Program-made: the position numbers and the translations under genes | Assembly: GCA_963925035.1 (NCBI GenBank) | Contig: CAWUSK010000022.1 | Location: 1-64,000 of the forward strand | Direction: 5' to 3' | Length of the DNA: 64,000 bases | Source of the DNA: UBA4466 sp963925035 | Lineage (GTDB): Bacteria; Bacteroidota; Bacteroidia; Flavobacteriales_D; Crocinitomicaceae | Shown here: positions 9,627-17,878 of the stretch, one piece after another | How positions within the stretch are numbered: position 1 is the first letter of the stretch | How the letters are laid out: every line of letters starts with the position of its first letter | The notes under the pieces: model-generated | Told to the model about the DNA's origin: nothing | Database searches by the model: none | Seen by the model: the letters and a program-made list of their open reading frames with translations, nothing else

Positions 9627-9958
9627 TTTGAATTGTTTTTGGTGATTTTGATAACTGCAGTGTTTAACTCACTCCACGTGCTGTTTAATTCTTCTAAGAA
9701 GGCGCTTCCCATTTTTGTTAGTGAATAATATTTTCTGGGCGGCCCTGAGGTAGATTCCTCCCAGCGATAGGTTAATAATTCTGCATTTTTCAATCTAGTT
9801 AAAAGTGGATAAAGCGTTCCCTCTACCACAATCAACTTTGCATCTTTCAATGTGTCAATTATATCAGAAGGATAAGCTTCTTTTTTTTCTAAGATCGAAA
9901 GAATACAGAACTCCAAAATTCCTTTTCGCATTTGTGCTTTGGTATTTTCTAATTTCAT
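9623..9958 (-). CDS. PadR family transcriptional regulator
   Basis: A 111-residue winged-helix protein. The core matches PadR: a GILEFCILSIL helix, then SDIIDTLKDAKLIVVEGTLYPLLTRL as the recognition region, then the wing with GPPRKYYSLT. A short C-terminal helix would form the dimer. It is the first gene of a two-gene operon with the PspC membrane protein. Two overlapping palindromes in its promoter region suggest autoregulation, which is common in this family. Confidence 0.9.
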   Translation of the reverse strand: MKLENTKAQMRKGILEFCILSILEKKEAYPSDIIDTLKDAKLIVVEGTLYPLLTRLKNAELLTYRWEESTSGPPRKYYSLTKMGSAFLEELNSTWSELNTAVIKITKNNSK

Positions 9959-9997
9959 ATCTCTTTCAATTGATTTTTAATATTCAATGATTCTATA

Positions 9998-10042
9998 CAA
10001 AGATATATGTTTTAAACTGAACTATGCAATACATAGTACTAT
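9998..10042 (-). promoter_or_regulatory. Promoter box plus palindromic operator candidate for padR-pspC
   Basis: On the minus strand, TATCTTTG (9998-10005) matches the Bacteroidota -7 consensus 40 bases before the PadR start, and a TTG lies 21 bases further up (10027-10029). Overlapping that TTG are two palindromes: ACTATG-5-CATAGT (10021-10037) and ATAGTACTAT (10033-10042). Binding there would block the -33 region, as expected for an autorepressor. Confidence 0.6.
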
Positions 10043-10124
10043 TTATTTTTAATATTTATTTAAGCAAATAGCTCTGACACCTTTAAACAAAAGGAAGTGT
10101 GAGAAATAAAAAAATAAAAAAATT

Positions 10125-10643
10125 TTAGATGTTTTGAGTTTTTCGCTGAAATCTACGTAAAGAAGCGCTGTATGCTGGGGATTTATTTTCAGAATGAAGC
10201 ACGATAATACCCAAAATCTCGTCCTTTAATTCAGGATCGCGATGAACAAATTTTGTCAAAACTTGAATGGAATATACTTGCACCGCGACTTTATTTTCGA
10301 AATCTTGAATGTATGAAATTAGCACATCAATAAAATCCGATTCTTTGTAGTCAGACAATTCTAATTGATCAATAACATTAATAAGGTTTCTGCGAACAGA
10401 TTGATTGCTATTCAAAAACAATAACTCAATTAGTAATTTGTAGAATGGCTGGATTGAAAAGGGATTATCCTTACTCACATGCACTAAAATCCAAGAGGCG
10501 TACTCTGGAATAGGGTGCGCCTCTTGTTCATTAATTAGTTGGACTAAGTCCGATATTTCTTTTGGATGAGTTCTAAAATAAGCTTGAAACACGGTGAAAT
10601 TTCTTTCATTTCGAATTTCTAGTACTTTGGAACGAATATCCAT
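10125..10643 (-). CDS. Hypothetical HEAT-like helical protein
   Basis: A 172-residue soluble protein, predicted all-helical. Repeated helical pairs (NPFSIQPFYKLLIELLF, NQSVRRNLINVIDQL, NKVAVQVYSIQVLTKFV) resemble HEAT or Armadillo-type repeats. There is no catalytic motif, signal peptide or membrane helix. It begins one base after the stop of the deoxyhypusine-synthase-like gene, so it is probably the last gene of the polyamine operon. A role as an adaptor for that pathway is only inference from position. Confidence 0.6.
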   Translation of the reverse strand: MDIRSKVLEIRNERNFTVFQAYFRTHPKEISDLVQLINEQEAHPIPEYASWILVHVSKDNPFSIQPFYKLLIELLFLNSNQSVRRNLINVIDQLELSDYKESDFIDVLISYIQDFENKVAVQVYSIQVLTKFVHRDPELKDEILGIIVLHSENKSPAYSASLRRFQRKTQNI

Positions 10644-10644
10644 T

Positions 10645-11616
10645 TTATTGATTTAATATCCACGCGAAAATTAATGGAGCAACAATCGTTGCGTCCGATT
10701 CTACAATGAATTTAGGAGTATTGATATCTAATTTTCCCCACGTAATTTTTTCGTTTGGAACTGCTCCTGAGTAAGAACCGTAACTTGTTGTAGAATCAGA
10801 AATCTGACAAAAATAACTCCAAAATGGCGTTTCTGTTCTTTCCATATCTTGGTACAACATTGGAACGACGCAAATTGGGAAATCACCTGCAATTCCTCCA
10901 CCAATTTGGAAGAAACCAATTCCTTTATCTTCAGCTGTTTCAGTATAGTAATCTGCCAACCACATCATGTATTCAATACCTGATTTCATGGTAGATGGCT
11001 TCAATTCTCCTTTCAAGCAATACGAAGCAAAGATATTACCCATTGTAGAATCTTCCCATCCTGGAACGATAATCGGTAAATTTTTCTCTGCTGCTGCTAA
11101 CATCCATGAGTTTTTGGGATCAATTTCATAATATTGCTCAAGAACTCCAGCACGAATTAACTTGTACATGAATTCATGAGGAAAATATCGTTCACCTGCA
11201 TCTTCTGCATCTTTCCAAATCTTGAAAATATGCTCTTGCAAACGACGAAAAGCTTCTTCTTCGGGAATGCAAGTATCAGTAACACGGTTCAAACCACGTT
11301 CTAATAAATCCCATTCATCTTGACCTGTTAAATCACGATAATGCGGTACACGTTCGTAGCTATTGTGCGCAACAAGGTTCATTAAATCTTCTTCTAAATT
11401 TGCACCAGTACAAGAAATGACTTGAACTTTATCTTGGCGAATCATTTCAGCGAAAGAAATTCCTAATTCAGCAGTACTCATCGCACCAGCCAAGGAAACC
11501 AACATTTTTTTTCCTTCTGCAAGGTGTTTTTCATATCCTTTAGCAGCATCCACCAATGCAGCGGCGTTAAAGTGTAAAAAGTTTTTCTCGATGAATGATC
11601 TAATTTCTTTTGCCAT
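10645..11616 (-). CDS. Deoxyhypusine synthase family protein (bacterial polyamine type)
   Basis: A 323-residue protein matching the deoxyhypusine synthase fold. It has an NAD-binding opening with VSLAGAMSTAELG, a mid segment VISCTGANLEEDL, and the C-terminal WGKL whose Lys295 corresponds to the lysine that carries the aminobutyl group in the eukaryotic enzyme. Bacteria have no eIF5A to modify, and homologues next to speA/speB are thought to act on small polyamines, for example making homospermidine-type products. The TAATG junction with agmatinase, which makes putrescine, supports that. The exact product is unknown. Confidence 0.85.
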   Translation of the reverse strand: MAKEIRSFIEKNFLHFNAAALVDAAKGYEKHLAEGKKMLVSLAGAMSTAELGISFAEMIRQDKVQVISCTGANLEEDLMNLVAHNSYERVPHYRDLTGQDEWDLLERGLNRVTDTCIPEEEAFRRLQEHIFKIWKDAEDAGERYFPHEFMYKLIRAGVLEQYYEIDPKNSWMLAAAEKNLPIIVPGWEDSTMGNIFASYCLKGELKPSTMKSGIEYMMWLADYYTETAEDKGIGFFQIGGGIAGDFPICVVPMLYQDMERTETPFWSYFCQISDSTTSYGSYSGAVPNEKITWGKLDINTPKFIVESDATIVAPLIFAWILNQ

Positions 11617-12461
11617 TATAAGTCAAATTTGTATGCGATTAATTTATAGTATAATTTGGATGCCATGAAGTCTGGTCCTGAAAAATCTTCGATTGGAGCT
11701 AACTCCACGATATCGAATCCAACGACATTGCATTTTTTGAAGACCATTTTCAACAAGTCTAATGTTTCGTTCCAAAACAATCCTCCAGGTTCTGGAGTTC
11801 CAGTTGAGGGCATAATCGAAGGATCAAATGCATCCAAGTCGATTGTAATATATACATCTCCTTCCAAACGGGCCAAAACAGACTCCTTCCAATTTGGATT
11901 TGAGCGAATTGCATACGAAGTGAAAAAGTTCTCTTTTTTAACGAAAGGCAACTCAACAGTATCCATGCTTCTAATTCCTACTTGAACAACTGTGGATTCC
12001 TTAGCAGCTTCGTGCATTGCACAAGCGTGATTGCAAGGAGTACCCAGGTATTCAGGACGTAAATCAGAATGTGCATCCAATTGTAAAACATTTAAGTTCG
12101 GATATTTTCTGCGAAATGCGCGCATTGAACCAATACTAACAGAATGTTCACCACCTAACATGGTCACATACTTTCCGTCTACCAAATACTTTGATATTGC
12201 TTGATCAACGGCTTCAACCATTGCTTCTGCAGATGAATCTTCAGTTACAGCTGGTGCAAGGAAGATTCCATTTTTATAAACTTCTGTTTCTGTTTCAATG
12301 TCGTACAGCTCCATATTCTCAGCTGCGTCTAGAATGGCGTCAGGACCTTTGTCAGCTCCTTTTCCATATGTACTTGTTCCATCATAAGGAACAGGCACTA
12401 AAACTACCTTAGAAGATGCGTATTGAGCATCTTCTTCCGGGATTCCTCCAAATGTTTTCAT
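11616..12461 (-). CDS. speB: Agmatinase
   Basis: A 281-residue member of the ureohydrolase family, hydrolysing agmatine to putrescine and urea in the cytoplasm. The manganese-binding motifs are present: GGEHSVSIG, LDAHSDLR and DLDAFDPSIMPSTG. The length is normal for a bacterial agmatinase. Its start overlaps the stop of the arginine decarboxylase by 4 bases, and its own stop shares a base with the next start (TAATG), so all three enzymes are translationally coupled. Other ureohydrolases (guanidinobutyrase, arginase) are less likely given the adjacent decarboxylase. Confidence 0.9.
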   Translation of the reverse strand: MKTFGGIPEEDAQYASSKVVLVPVPYDGTSTYGKGADKGPDAILDAAENMELYDIETETEVYKNGIFLAPAVTEDSSAEAMVEAVDQAISKYLVDGKYVTMLGGEHSVSIGSMRAFRRKYPNLNVLQLDAHSDLRPEYLGTPCNHACAMHEAAKESTVVQVGIRSMDTVELPFVKKENFFTSYAIRSNPNWKESVLARLEGDVYITIDLDAFDPSIMPSTGTPEPGGLFWNETLDLLKMVFKKCNVVGFDIVELAPIEDFSGPDFMASKLYYKLIAYKFDL

Positions 12462-13852
12462 TCGTAACCTAATATTTTAAGCATGTCTGTATTGGTTTGT
12501 TCCTTCCGATACACATGGTGTACGACTTCCCCATCTTTATTTTTATCAATTAAGATATGTTTTGGAGAAGGGATCAAGCAGTGCTTAATTCCACCGTAAC
12601 CTGAAATAGACTCTTGGTAAGCACCACAGTTGAAAAAACCAACAAACAATTCTTTGTTCTTTTTAAATTCCGGTAAATAAATTGCGTTGATGTGTTGTTC
12701 TGAATTGTAATAATCGTCGCTATCGCAAGTCAAACCACCTAAGAAAACGCGTTCGTATCTATCTTCCCAACGATTGATTGGTAACATAATGAAACGTTTA
12801 TTGATTGCCCAAGTATCTGGCAATGTCGTCATAAACGAACCATTGATCATGTTCCAATTTTCCCTGTCGTTTTGTTTCTTTTGATCGAGAATAGAAAATA
12901 CCATTCCTCCTGATTCTGCTACAGTAAACGACCCGAATTCCGTGAAAATATCAGGATGAGGAGCATCAACACTATCTGCGCTCGTTTTAATTTGCGCGAT
13001 AATTTCACGCACCATATATTCGTAATCATAATCAAATGCCAAAGAATTTTTTACAGGGAATCCTCCTCCAACATTTAAATATTCAATTTTAGCATCTGCT
13101 TTGATTAGATCCGTGTATACAGTTACGAACTTGCGTAACTCATTCCAATAATACGCATTGTCACGAATTCCAGTATTCACAAAAAAGTGCATCATGGAAA
13201 GTTTAAACTTTTTATGGTCTTTTATTTTCCATTTATAGAAAGGCACAACGTCTTTATATCCAATTCCCAATCGCGAAGTATAAAACTCGAATTTAGGGTC
13301 TTCCTCAGACGCCACACGAATTCCAATTTCTAACTTGGTTTCAATGATTTCGTCTAATAATTCAAACTCACGGAAATTATCTATAATTGGAATAATACGG
13401 TCAAATCCAAGCTCAATTAACTGCGCAATTTTTTGAATGTATAACTCAGTTTTATATCCGTTACAAATTACGTAGATATCGTCTTTTAGTAATTTCTTTT
13501 TGTAAAGAGCGATTACAATGTCAATATCAAATGCCGAAGATGTTTCAATGTTCGTATTGTGCTTTGCGCACTCCTCTAGCACAAAGCTAAAATGTGAGCT
13601 TTTTGTACAATAACAATAACGGTAACGCCCTTTGTAATGTAAATCCTCAATTCCAGTATTGAACCAATCTCTACACTTCTCTATTTGTTGACCTATTGCA
13701 GGTAAGTAAGTAAACCGAAATGGCGTTTTATACTTTTCGATTAGATCCATCATATCTAATCCACGAAAAAATAAATTTCCTTTCTCTACATTGAATTCTT
13801 CTTGCGGAAAATCAAATGTTTGTTCAATTAAATCTCTGTACTTATTCTTCAT
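12458..13852 (-). CDS. speA: Arginine decarboxylase, PLP fold type III
   Basis: A 464-residue enzyme from the start chosen here, making agmatine from arginine. It shows the alanine-racemase-fold layout: the PLP lysine is probably Lys84 in CYCTKSS, a glycine loop sits in YLNVGGGFPVKN, and a C-terminal substrate segment contains GGLTCDSDD and FFNCGAYQ. This is shorter than E. coli SpeA and typical of the Bacteroidota form. The longer frame to 13900 adds 16 residues inside the upstream gene and is less likely; the start at 13852 overlaps it by only 11 bases. It supplies agmatine to the next gene. Confidence 0.88.
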   Translation of the reverse strand: MKNKYRDLIEQTFDFPQEEFNVEKGNLFFRGLDMMDLIEKYKTPFRFTYLPAIGQQIEKCRDWFNTGIEDLHYKGRYRYCYCTKSSHFSFVLEECAKHNTNIETSSAFDIDIVIALYKKKLLKDDIYVICNGYKTELYIQKIAQLIELGFDRIIPIIDNFREFELLDEIIETKLEIGIRVASEEDPKFEFYTSRLGIGYKDVVPFYKWKIKDHKKFKLSMMHFFVNTGIRDNAYYWNELRKFVTVYTDLIKADAKIEYLNVGGGFPVKNSLAFDYDYEYMVREIIAQIKTSADSVDAPHPDIFTEFGSFTVAESGGMVFSILDQKKQNDRENWNMINGSFMTTLPDTWAINKRFIMLPINRWEDRYERVFLGGLTCDSDDYYNSEQHINAIYLPEFKKNKELFVGFFNCGAYQESISGYGGIKHCLIPSPKHILIDKNKDGEVVHHVYRKEQTNTDMLKILGYE

Positions 13853-14141
13853 CCACCGTTTCGTCTGTTTCGATGTCACCGTCCATAGTGTCATCATCAT
13901 CTACATCATCATCATCGTCGTCGTCATCATCTAAATCTTCAGATGACCCCGCTTTTCCAGCAATAATGCTAGAGCGAGGAATTAAATAATGATTTTCATC
14001 TTTTTTATAGATCACCCCTTCTGAAATCTCACCTTTAAATGGGAAACTGGTACGCTCCAATTCTCCTTCTGAATAAGCCGCATAAATTTCCTCCTGAGTG
14101 GAGTCATCAAACTTTGCGAAATCTTTAATAACCCTGTTCAT
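13842..14141 (-). CDS. Small acidic protein with poly-Asp tail, first gene of the polyamine operon
   Basis: A 99-residue protein. The first 65 residues form a compact mixed domain (VIKDFAKFDDSTQEEIYAAY, GVIYKKDENHYLIP). The last 30 are almost entirely Asp and Glu, including a run of nine Asp. The tail is encoded by an ATC/GTC-type trinucleotide tract (13891-13931) that could vary in length without shifting frame. It leads the operon and overlaps speA by 11 bases. An acidic tail could bind cationic polyamines or act as a regulator, but that is inference; no known family is recognised. Confidence 0.7.
   Translation of the reverse strand: MNRVIKDFAKFDDSTQEEIYAAYSEGELERTSFPFKGEISEGVIYKKDENHYLIPRSSIIAGKAGSSEDLDDDDDDDDDVDDDDTMDGDIETDETVDEE
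13891..13931. repeat. ATC/GTC trinucleotide tract encoding poly-Asp
   Basis: An almost uninterrupted trinucleotide run (tca/tcg units on the plus strand, GAT/GAC codons on the minus) inside the small acidic gene. Mixed GAT and GAC codons suggest selection for Asp rather than pure slippage, but the length may vary between strains. Confidence 0.75.
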
Positions 14142-14228
14142 GTTTTGATTAATTTTCTACAAATGTTGTTTAAAAAAGGGATTTGTGATAAATGTTTTAT
14201 GAAATTAAGTGAAAAAAATTAAATAATG

Positions 14229-14236
14229 TATATTTG
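14229..14236 (+). promoter_or_regulatory. Promoter -7 box for the Lrp gene
   Basis: TATATTTG matches the Bacteroidota TAnnTTTG consensus and lies 20 bases before the Lrp start. No TTG is seen at the expected -33 distance. Confidence 0.5.
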
Positions 14237-14255
14237 ACAGATAAAAACACTAATA

Positions 14256-14708
14256 ATGGACGATATAGACAGAAAAATCCTTGAAATTCTCCAAGAAGAT
14301 TCGATGAAAACAGCCAAAGAAATGGCTTCTAAACTGTCATTGACAAGCACTCCAATCTATGAACGCATAAAAAAGCTGCAAAGCGTAGGTATAATTAAGA
14401 AATATGTGGCTTTATTAGACGCAGATCTTTTGGATAAAAATCTCGTGGTTTTTATGAATATAACCATCAAGGATCACCAAGCAGAAAAACGAAATGATTT
14501 TGTTAAAAAGATGGAAGCGCTAGAAGCTGTGAGAGAGTTTTATCATACGTCTGGAAATTTTGACTTTTTAGTAAAAGTGCGTTTCTCGACAATTAAAGAA
14601 TACCGTGATTTCCTGTTAAACGATGTCGCACAATTTCGTAATATTGGAAATATTGACAGCCAAATAGTACTGGAAGAAATTAAGTATTCGACACGAATTG
14701 TATTGTGA
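14256..14708 (+). CDS. Lrp/AsnC family transcriptional regulator
   Basis: A 150-residue protein of typical Lrp length. Residues 1-60 are the AsnC-type helix-turn-helix (DDIDRKILEILQEDSMKTAKEMA, then TSTPIYERIKKLQSVGII). Residues 65-150 form the ligand-binding RAM-like domain (LVVFMNITIK, VREFYHTSGNFDFLVKV). It is transcribed divergently from the polyamine operon across a 114-base shared region, so control of arginine or polyamine metabolism is a reasonable inference. No operator was identified. Confidence 0.9.
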   Translation: MDDIDRKILEILQEDSMKTAKEMASKLSLTSTPIYERIKKLQSVGIIKKYVALLDADLLDKNLVVFMNITIKDHQAEKRNDFVKKMEALEAVREFYHTSGNFDFLVKVRFSTIKEYRDFLLNDVAQFRNIGNIDSQIVLEEIKYSTRIVL

Positions 14709-14802
14709 TCTTGGTAAGCTCGACCACCGAATGATATATGATTAGATCAAAATCAGAAAAACAGAAGACTCTACCAACTGAAATGCATCCCCCCCCAAAA
14801 AA

Positions 14803-14830
14803 AAGGTCCTTACCCTGAAGTAAGAACCTT
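14803..14830 (-). terminator. Terminator after sucD
   Basis: An 11-base arm pair (aaggtccttac / gtaagaacctt) pairs fully as RNA on the minus strand with one G-U, around a 6-base loop. It is followed on that strand by a run of eight Ts. It lies about 20 bases after the sucD stop. Confidence 0.8.
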
Positions 14831-14852
14831 TCATAAAATTTTATTTTTTTGA

Positions 14853-15731
14853 TTAAGCTGTTACACCGATCACTTCGGCCATTTTAGCACCGATTTGAGC
14901 TGGAGAATCAACAACGTGAATTCCACACTCTCTCATAATTCTTTTCTTAGCTTCTGCAGTATCATCATCTCCACCTACAATAGCTCCAGCGTGGCCCATT
15001 GTACGCCCTTTTGGAGCTGTTTCTCCAGCTATAAATCCAACAACTGGTTTCGTAGCATTATCTTTAATCCAACGCGCAGCATCAGCCTCAAGGTTTCCAC
15101 CAATTTCTCCAATCATTACAATTCCTTCTGTTTCTGGATCATTCATCAATAACTCAACTGCCTCTTTCGTTGTAGTTCCGATAATTGGATCTCCACCGAT
15201 TCCGATAGCTGTTGTAATTCCTAATCCTGCTTTTGCAACTTGATCCGCTGCTTCGTATGTTAAAGTTCCTGATTTAGAAACAATTCCAATTTTTCCTTTT
15301 TTGAATACAAATCCTGGCATAATTCCAACTTTCGCTTCTCCTGCAGTAATAACTCCTGGACAGTTTGGTCCAATTAATCTACAATCGTATTCCGAAATAT
15401 ATTCTTTCGCTTTCACCATATCGTTTACAGGAATTCCTTCCGTAATACAAATGATCACTTTAATTCCTGCATTTGCAGCTTCCATAATTGCATCTGCTGC
15501 AAAAGCTGGTGGCACAAAAATAATTGAGGTATTAGCTCCTTTTTGTTCAACTGCCTCTGAAACTGTATTAAAAACCGGTCTATCTAAGTGCGATGTCCCA
15601 CCTTTTCCTGGTGTAACACCACCTACTACATTCGTACCGTATTCAATCATTTGTCCTGCGTGAAATGTCCCTTCACTTCCCGTAAATCCTTGAACAATTA
15701 CTTTAGAATCTTTATTTACTAATACACTCAT
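14853..15731 (-). CDS. sucD: Succinate-CoA ligase, ADP-forming, alpha subunit
   Basis: A 292-residue TCA-cycle enzyme subunit, of normal length. It has the CoA-binding opening (VQGFTGSEGTFHA, GGVTPGKGG), the phosphohistidine loop at GHAGAIVGG (His about 246) and the IGPNCPGVI motif. It catalyses succinyl-CoA to succinate with nucleotide triphosphate formation together with SucC. The beta subunit is not adjacent and must lie elsewhere. It has its own promoter box and terminator and appears monocistronic. Confidence 0.97.
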   Translation of the reverse strand: MSVLVNKDSKVIVQGFTGSEGTFHAGQMIEYGTNVVGGVTPGKGGTSHLDRPVFNTVSEAVEQKGANTSIIFVPPAFAADAIMEAANAGIKVIICITEGIPVNDMVKAKEYISEYDCRLIGPNCPGVITAGEAKVGIMPGFVFKKGKIGIVSKSGTLTYEAADQVAKAGLGITTAIGIGGDPIIGTTTKEAVELLMNDPETEGIVMIGEIGGNLEADAARWIKDNATKPVVGFIAGETAPKGRTMGHAGAIVGGDDDTAEAKKRIMRECGIHVVDSPAQIGAKMAEVIGVTA

Positions 15732-15769
15732 TGTTGTTGTTTTTTTAGAATCATTTCTTCAATCGTTCC

Positions 15770-15777
15770 CAAAAGTA
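15770..15777 (-). promoter_or_regulatory. Promoter -7 box for sucD
   Basis: On the minus strand TACTTTTG matches TAnnTTTG, 38 bases upstream of the sucD start. Confidence 0.5.
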
Positions 15778-15829
15778 AAAAAAAGTTAGTTTTATTAGGA
15801 CAAAGAATTGATAAATAAATAAATAATTA

Positions 15830-16273
15830 TTATTTCACTTCTACTACTTCTAAGGTATAGACGATAATTGAATTTGCCGGAATATCGCTCAATTCATGCG
15901 CTCCATAACCGAGATGTGGTGGTGCAACGATATACGCCTTCCCTCCTTCATTCAGCATTAACATGGCTTCTTTCCAAGCTGCAATTAATATATCGACATC
16001 AAATTCTATCGGCTTTGTTTGTTTGTCGAAAACTGTTCCGTCCAACAATTCCCCTTTGTAAGTAAATGCAATTCGATCACCGTATTTAATTTCCCTTCCT
16101 TCTCCTTGTTTAATAATATTGTAGTAAAGACCTGAAGATGAACGTTCGCATGCTTTGTTGTTCTTTTTTAAATAGGCTTCAATCTGTGTATCGAAATTTG
16201 ACTTATCGTCTTTAGAATAGGTTGTGCACGCTGTTAAAAGTAGCAACGAAAAGAATACTAGTAGCGTTTTCAT
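15830..16273 (-). CDS. FKBP-type peptidyl-prolyl isomerase lipoprotein
   Basis: A 147-residue lipoprotein. The signal ends in the lipobox LTAC, giving a lipid-anchored Cys at about residue 16. The FKBP domain fills the rest: YGDRIAFTYKGELLDGTVFD, then an AWKEAMLMLNEGGKAYIVAPPHLGYG core and the closing SIIVYTLEVVEV. It would assist folding of envelope proteins at the periplasmic face. Its start overlaps the stop of the TraB/GumN gene by 4 bases, so the two are coupled. Confidence 0.92.
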   Translation of the reverse strand: MKTLLVFFSLLLLTACTTYSKDDKSNFDTQIEAYLKKNNKACERSSSGLYYNIIKQGEGREIKYGDRIAFTYKGELLDGTVFDKQTKPIEFDVDILIAAWKEAMLMLNEGGKAYIVAPPHLGYGAHELSDIPANSIIVYTLEVVEVK

Positions 16274-17154
16274 AGATCAACTGGAATTAAAGTGTAACCT
16301 TCCTTTTCCAATAAACGAATAACACCGTTTGGTCCGCCAAGATGCCCAGCACCAACCGCAATAAAAGCATCTTGTTCCTTTACAAAAGTCTTTATTTGAG
16401 GAACCCAGTTCTTATTTCTATCGTCTAAAAAACTGCTTTGCTCTTCACTGATTACGCCACCTTCAGATTGAATTATTTGGTACAATTCATCAATTTCTTG
16501 CGTATGATATATGGTTTGCATTCTTTTTATCAATTCGATTGCTTCTTCTCCGCTACGAATGTTTTCCATTACCATTCCTGCTTGCTGCTCCTTCGATAAA
16601 TCATTAAACAATGCCATTTGTTGCGCAATTGTTTCTAATCCTTTTATGGTAACCTCATTTTCTTTAGCAATCTTTTCAAACGACATTTCGTACGATTCTG
16701 TCTTTCCAATGAAATACAATTGAATTCCTAATTGCGTGACTGCAAACGGTTTCATTTTTGAAAATGATTTTCGAAATGTTTCTTCTCCCATTCCAAATTT
16801 ATCCTTTGCCCAACTCAAAATACTGTCCGTTTCATCTTGTGTAAAATAATCGAAAAACGAACCCTCTTTCAGTATCACATAGCCGGTAGCTTCCATTTGA
16901 TTTGGTAATCCAGCCAATTCCATTACCAAAACATCTGATTTCTTTACTTGCTTCTGAAGCTTCTTTGGAAAAAGAAAATATTCTTTCTCTATCAAATGCA
17001 TTGTTCCGAATAAGTATGAATCTCCTTTTACTTCGGGCCCTGATATTTTCCACAACAATGAACTTTCCGTCATAGGAAATTCAGTGACTTTAGTCTGTCC
17101 AAGAACCGTTGAAACGAAAAGTATAAATAAACTAAAAAGTGCTGTGATTTTCAT
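16270..17154 (-). CDS. TraB/GumN family protein
   Basis: A 294-residue exported protein with a signal peptide (residues 1-19, ending VLGQ). The TraB/GumN domain is shown by its paired motifs: SYLFGTMHLI near the N-terminus and AVGAGHLGGPNG near the C-terminus, whose His and Glu residues resemble those of Tiki-type metalloproteases. A protease function is known for distant members and is only inferred here. It overlaps the downstream FKBP lipoprotein gene by 4 bases and follows a methyltransferase gene by 11 bases. Confidence 0.85.
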   Translation of the reverse strand: MKITALFSLFILFVSTVLGQTKVTEFPMTESSLLWKISGPEVKGDSYLFGTMHLIEKEYFLFPKKLQKQVKKSDVLVMELAGLPNQMEATGYVILKEGSFFDYFTQDETDSILSWAKDKFGMGEETFRKSFSKMKPFAVTQLGIQLYFIGKTESYEMSFEKIAKENEVTIKGLETIAQQMALFNDLSKEQQAGMVMENIRSGEEAIELIKRMQTIYHTQEIDELYQIIQSEGGVISEEQSSFLDDRNKNWVPQIKTFVKEQDAFIAVGAGHLGGPNGVIRLLEKEGYTLIPVDL

Positions 17155-17165
17155 CTTAATCCTTA

Positions 17166-17876
17166 CTATTTTACTGTTAATTCAACCAAATACTGTTGGT
17201 CTTCCTCGTGAATCAACTCCACACTAAACCCTACTTTTTCAGAAGACTGCTTCAATGTTTCGAAATCGACATACAACCAATCAAACCAATCTGAAACATG
17301 ACTTTCGTAGAGCATTTGGAATTTAAAATCGCCGTAATATCCTGCGTTTAAATCAATCCAATATCCACCTTCATCATCTTCGTAAAGATACTTTATGTCC
17401 GAAGAATCGCAAAGGATTTTTCCGTTTTCTGTTAAGTGCGTCTTTGCTTTTAACAAGGTGATTTCTAAATTAGAAAGTGTTCCTGCAATTCCTAGACCAT
17501 TCATTAAAAACAAAAGTGTATCGTACTTTTCATCTTCAATATCGAAGAAGTTCAGTTGTCGAGCATCGATGCTTTGTTCTTGAAGGTAATTAACTGATAA
17601 TTCGCTGATATCAATGCATGAAACATCTTTTCCTTGTTCGATTAAATGTTTTGCATGAATTCCAGCTCCAGCTCCAACATCCAATATCTTTCCTTCGCAA
17701 CGTTCTAGTGCCAATTGTTCAATTTTCGGCATTTCAGCATACGTTCGGAAAAGGTATTCAGAAGGAATTACGTCATCATCACAGATTTCAGAAACGACGA
17801 TAATATCTTTGTTAACCTTGTTTTTAGCGTAATCGACGATTGCTTGACCCATCGGGTCTTTCTGGTCAGTTGACAT
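17166..17876 (-). CDS. Class I SAM-dependent methyltransferase
   Basis: A 236-residue cytoplasmic protein. Motif I (KILDVGAGAGIHAKHL), an acidic residue after strand 2 (VSCIDIS) and the motif IV region (YDTLLFLMNGLGIAG) are all clear. The C-terminal half carries a Trp/Tyr-rich segment (SDWFDWLYVDFETL) that may form the substrate pocket. The substrate is unknown. It starts 2 bases after the pRiA4b-like gene and is probably part of a run of co-transcribed genes reaching the FKBP lipoprotein. Confidence 0.85.
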   Translation of the reverse strand: MSTDQKDPMGQAIVDYAKNKVNKDIIVVSEICDDDVIPSEYLFRTYAEMPKIEQLALERCEGKILDVGAGAGIHAKHLIEQGKDVSCIDISELSVNYLQEQSIDARQLNFFDIEDEKYDTLLFLMNGLGIAGTLSNLEITLLKAKTHLTENGKILCDSSDIKYLYEDDEGGYWIDLNAGYYGDFKFQMLYESHVSDWFDWLYVDFETLKQSSEKVGFSVELIHEEDQQYLVELTVK

Positions 17877-17878
17877 GA

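Noticed and set aside
13853..13900. Upstream start for arginine decarboxylase
   Set aside because: The extra 16 residues lie inside the preceding gene and do not match the family; the ATG at 13852 begins the conserved part.
14789..14804. C8A8 homopolymer run
   Set aside because: It is intergenic, next to the sucD terminator, so slippage would have no coding effect; more likely a simple low-complexity tract.
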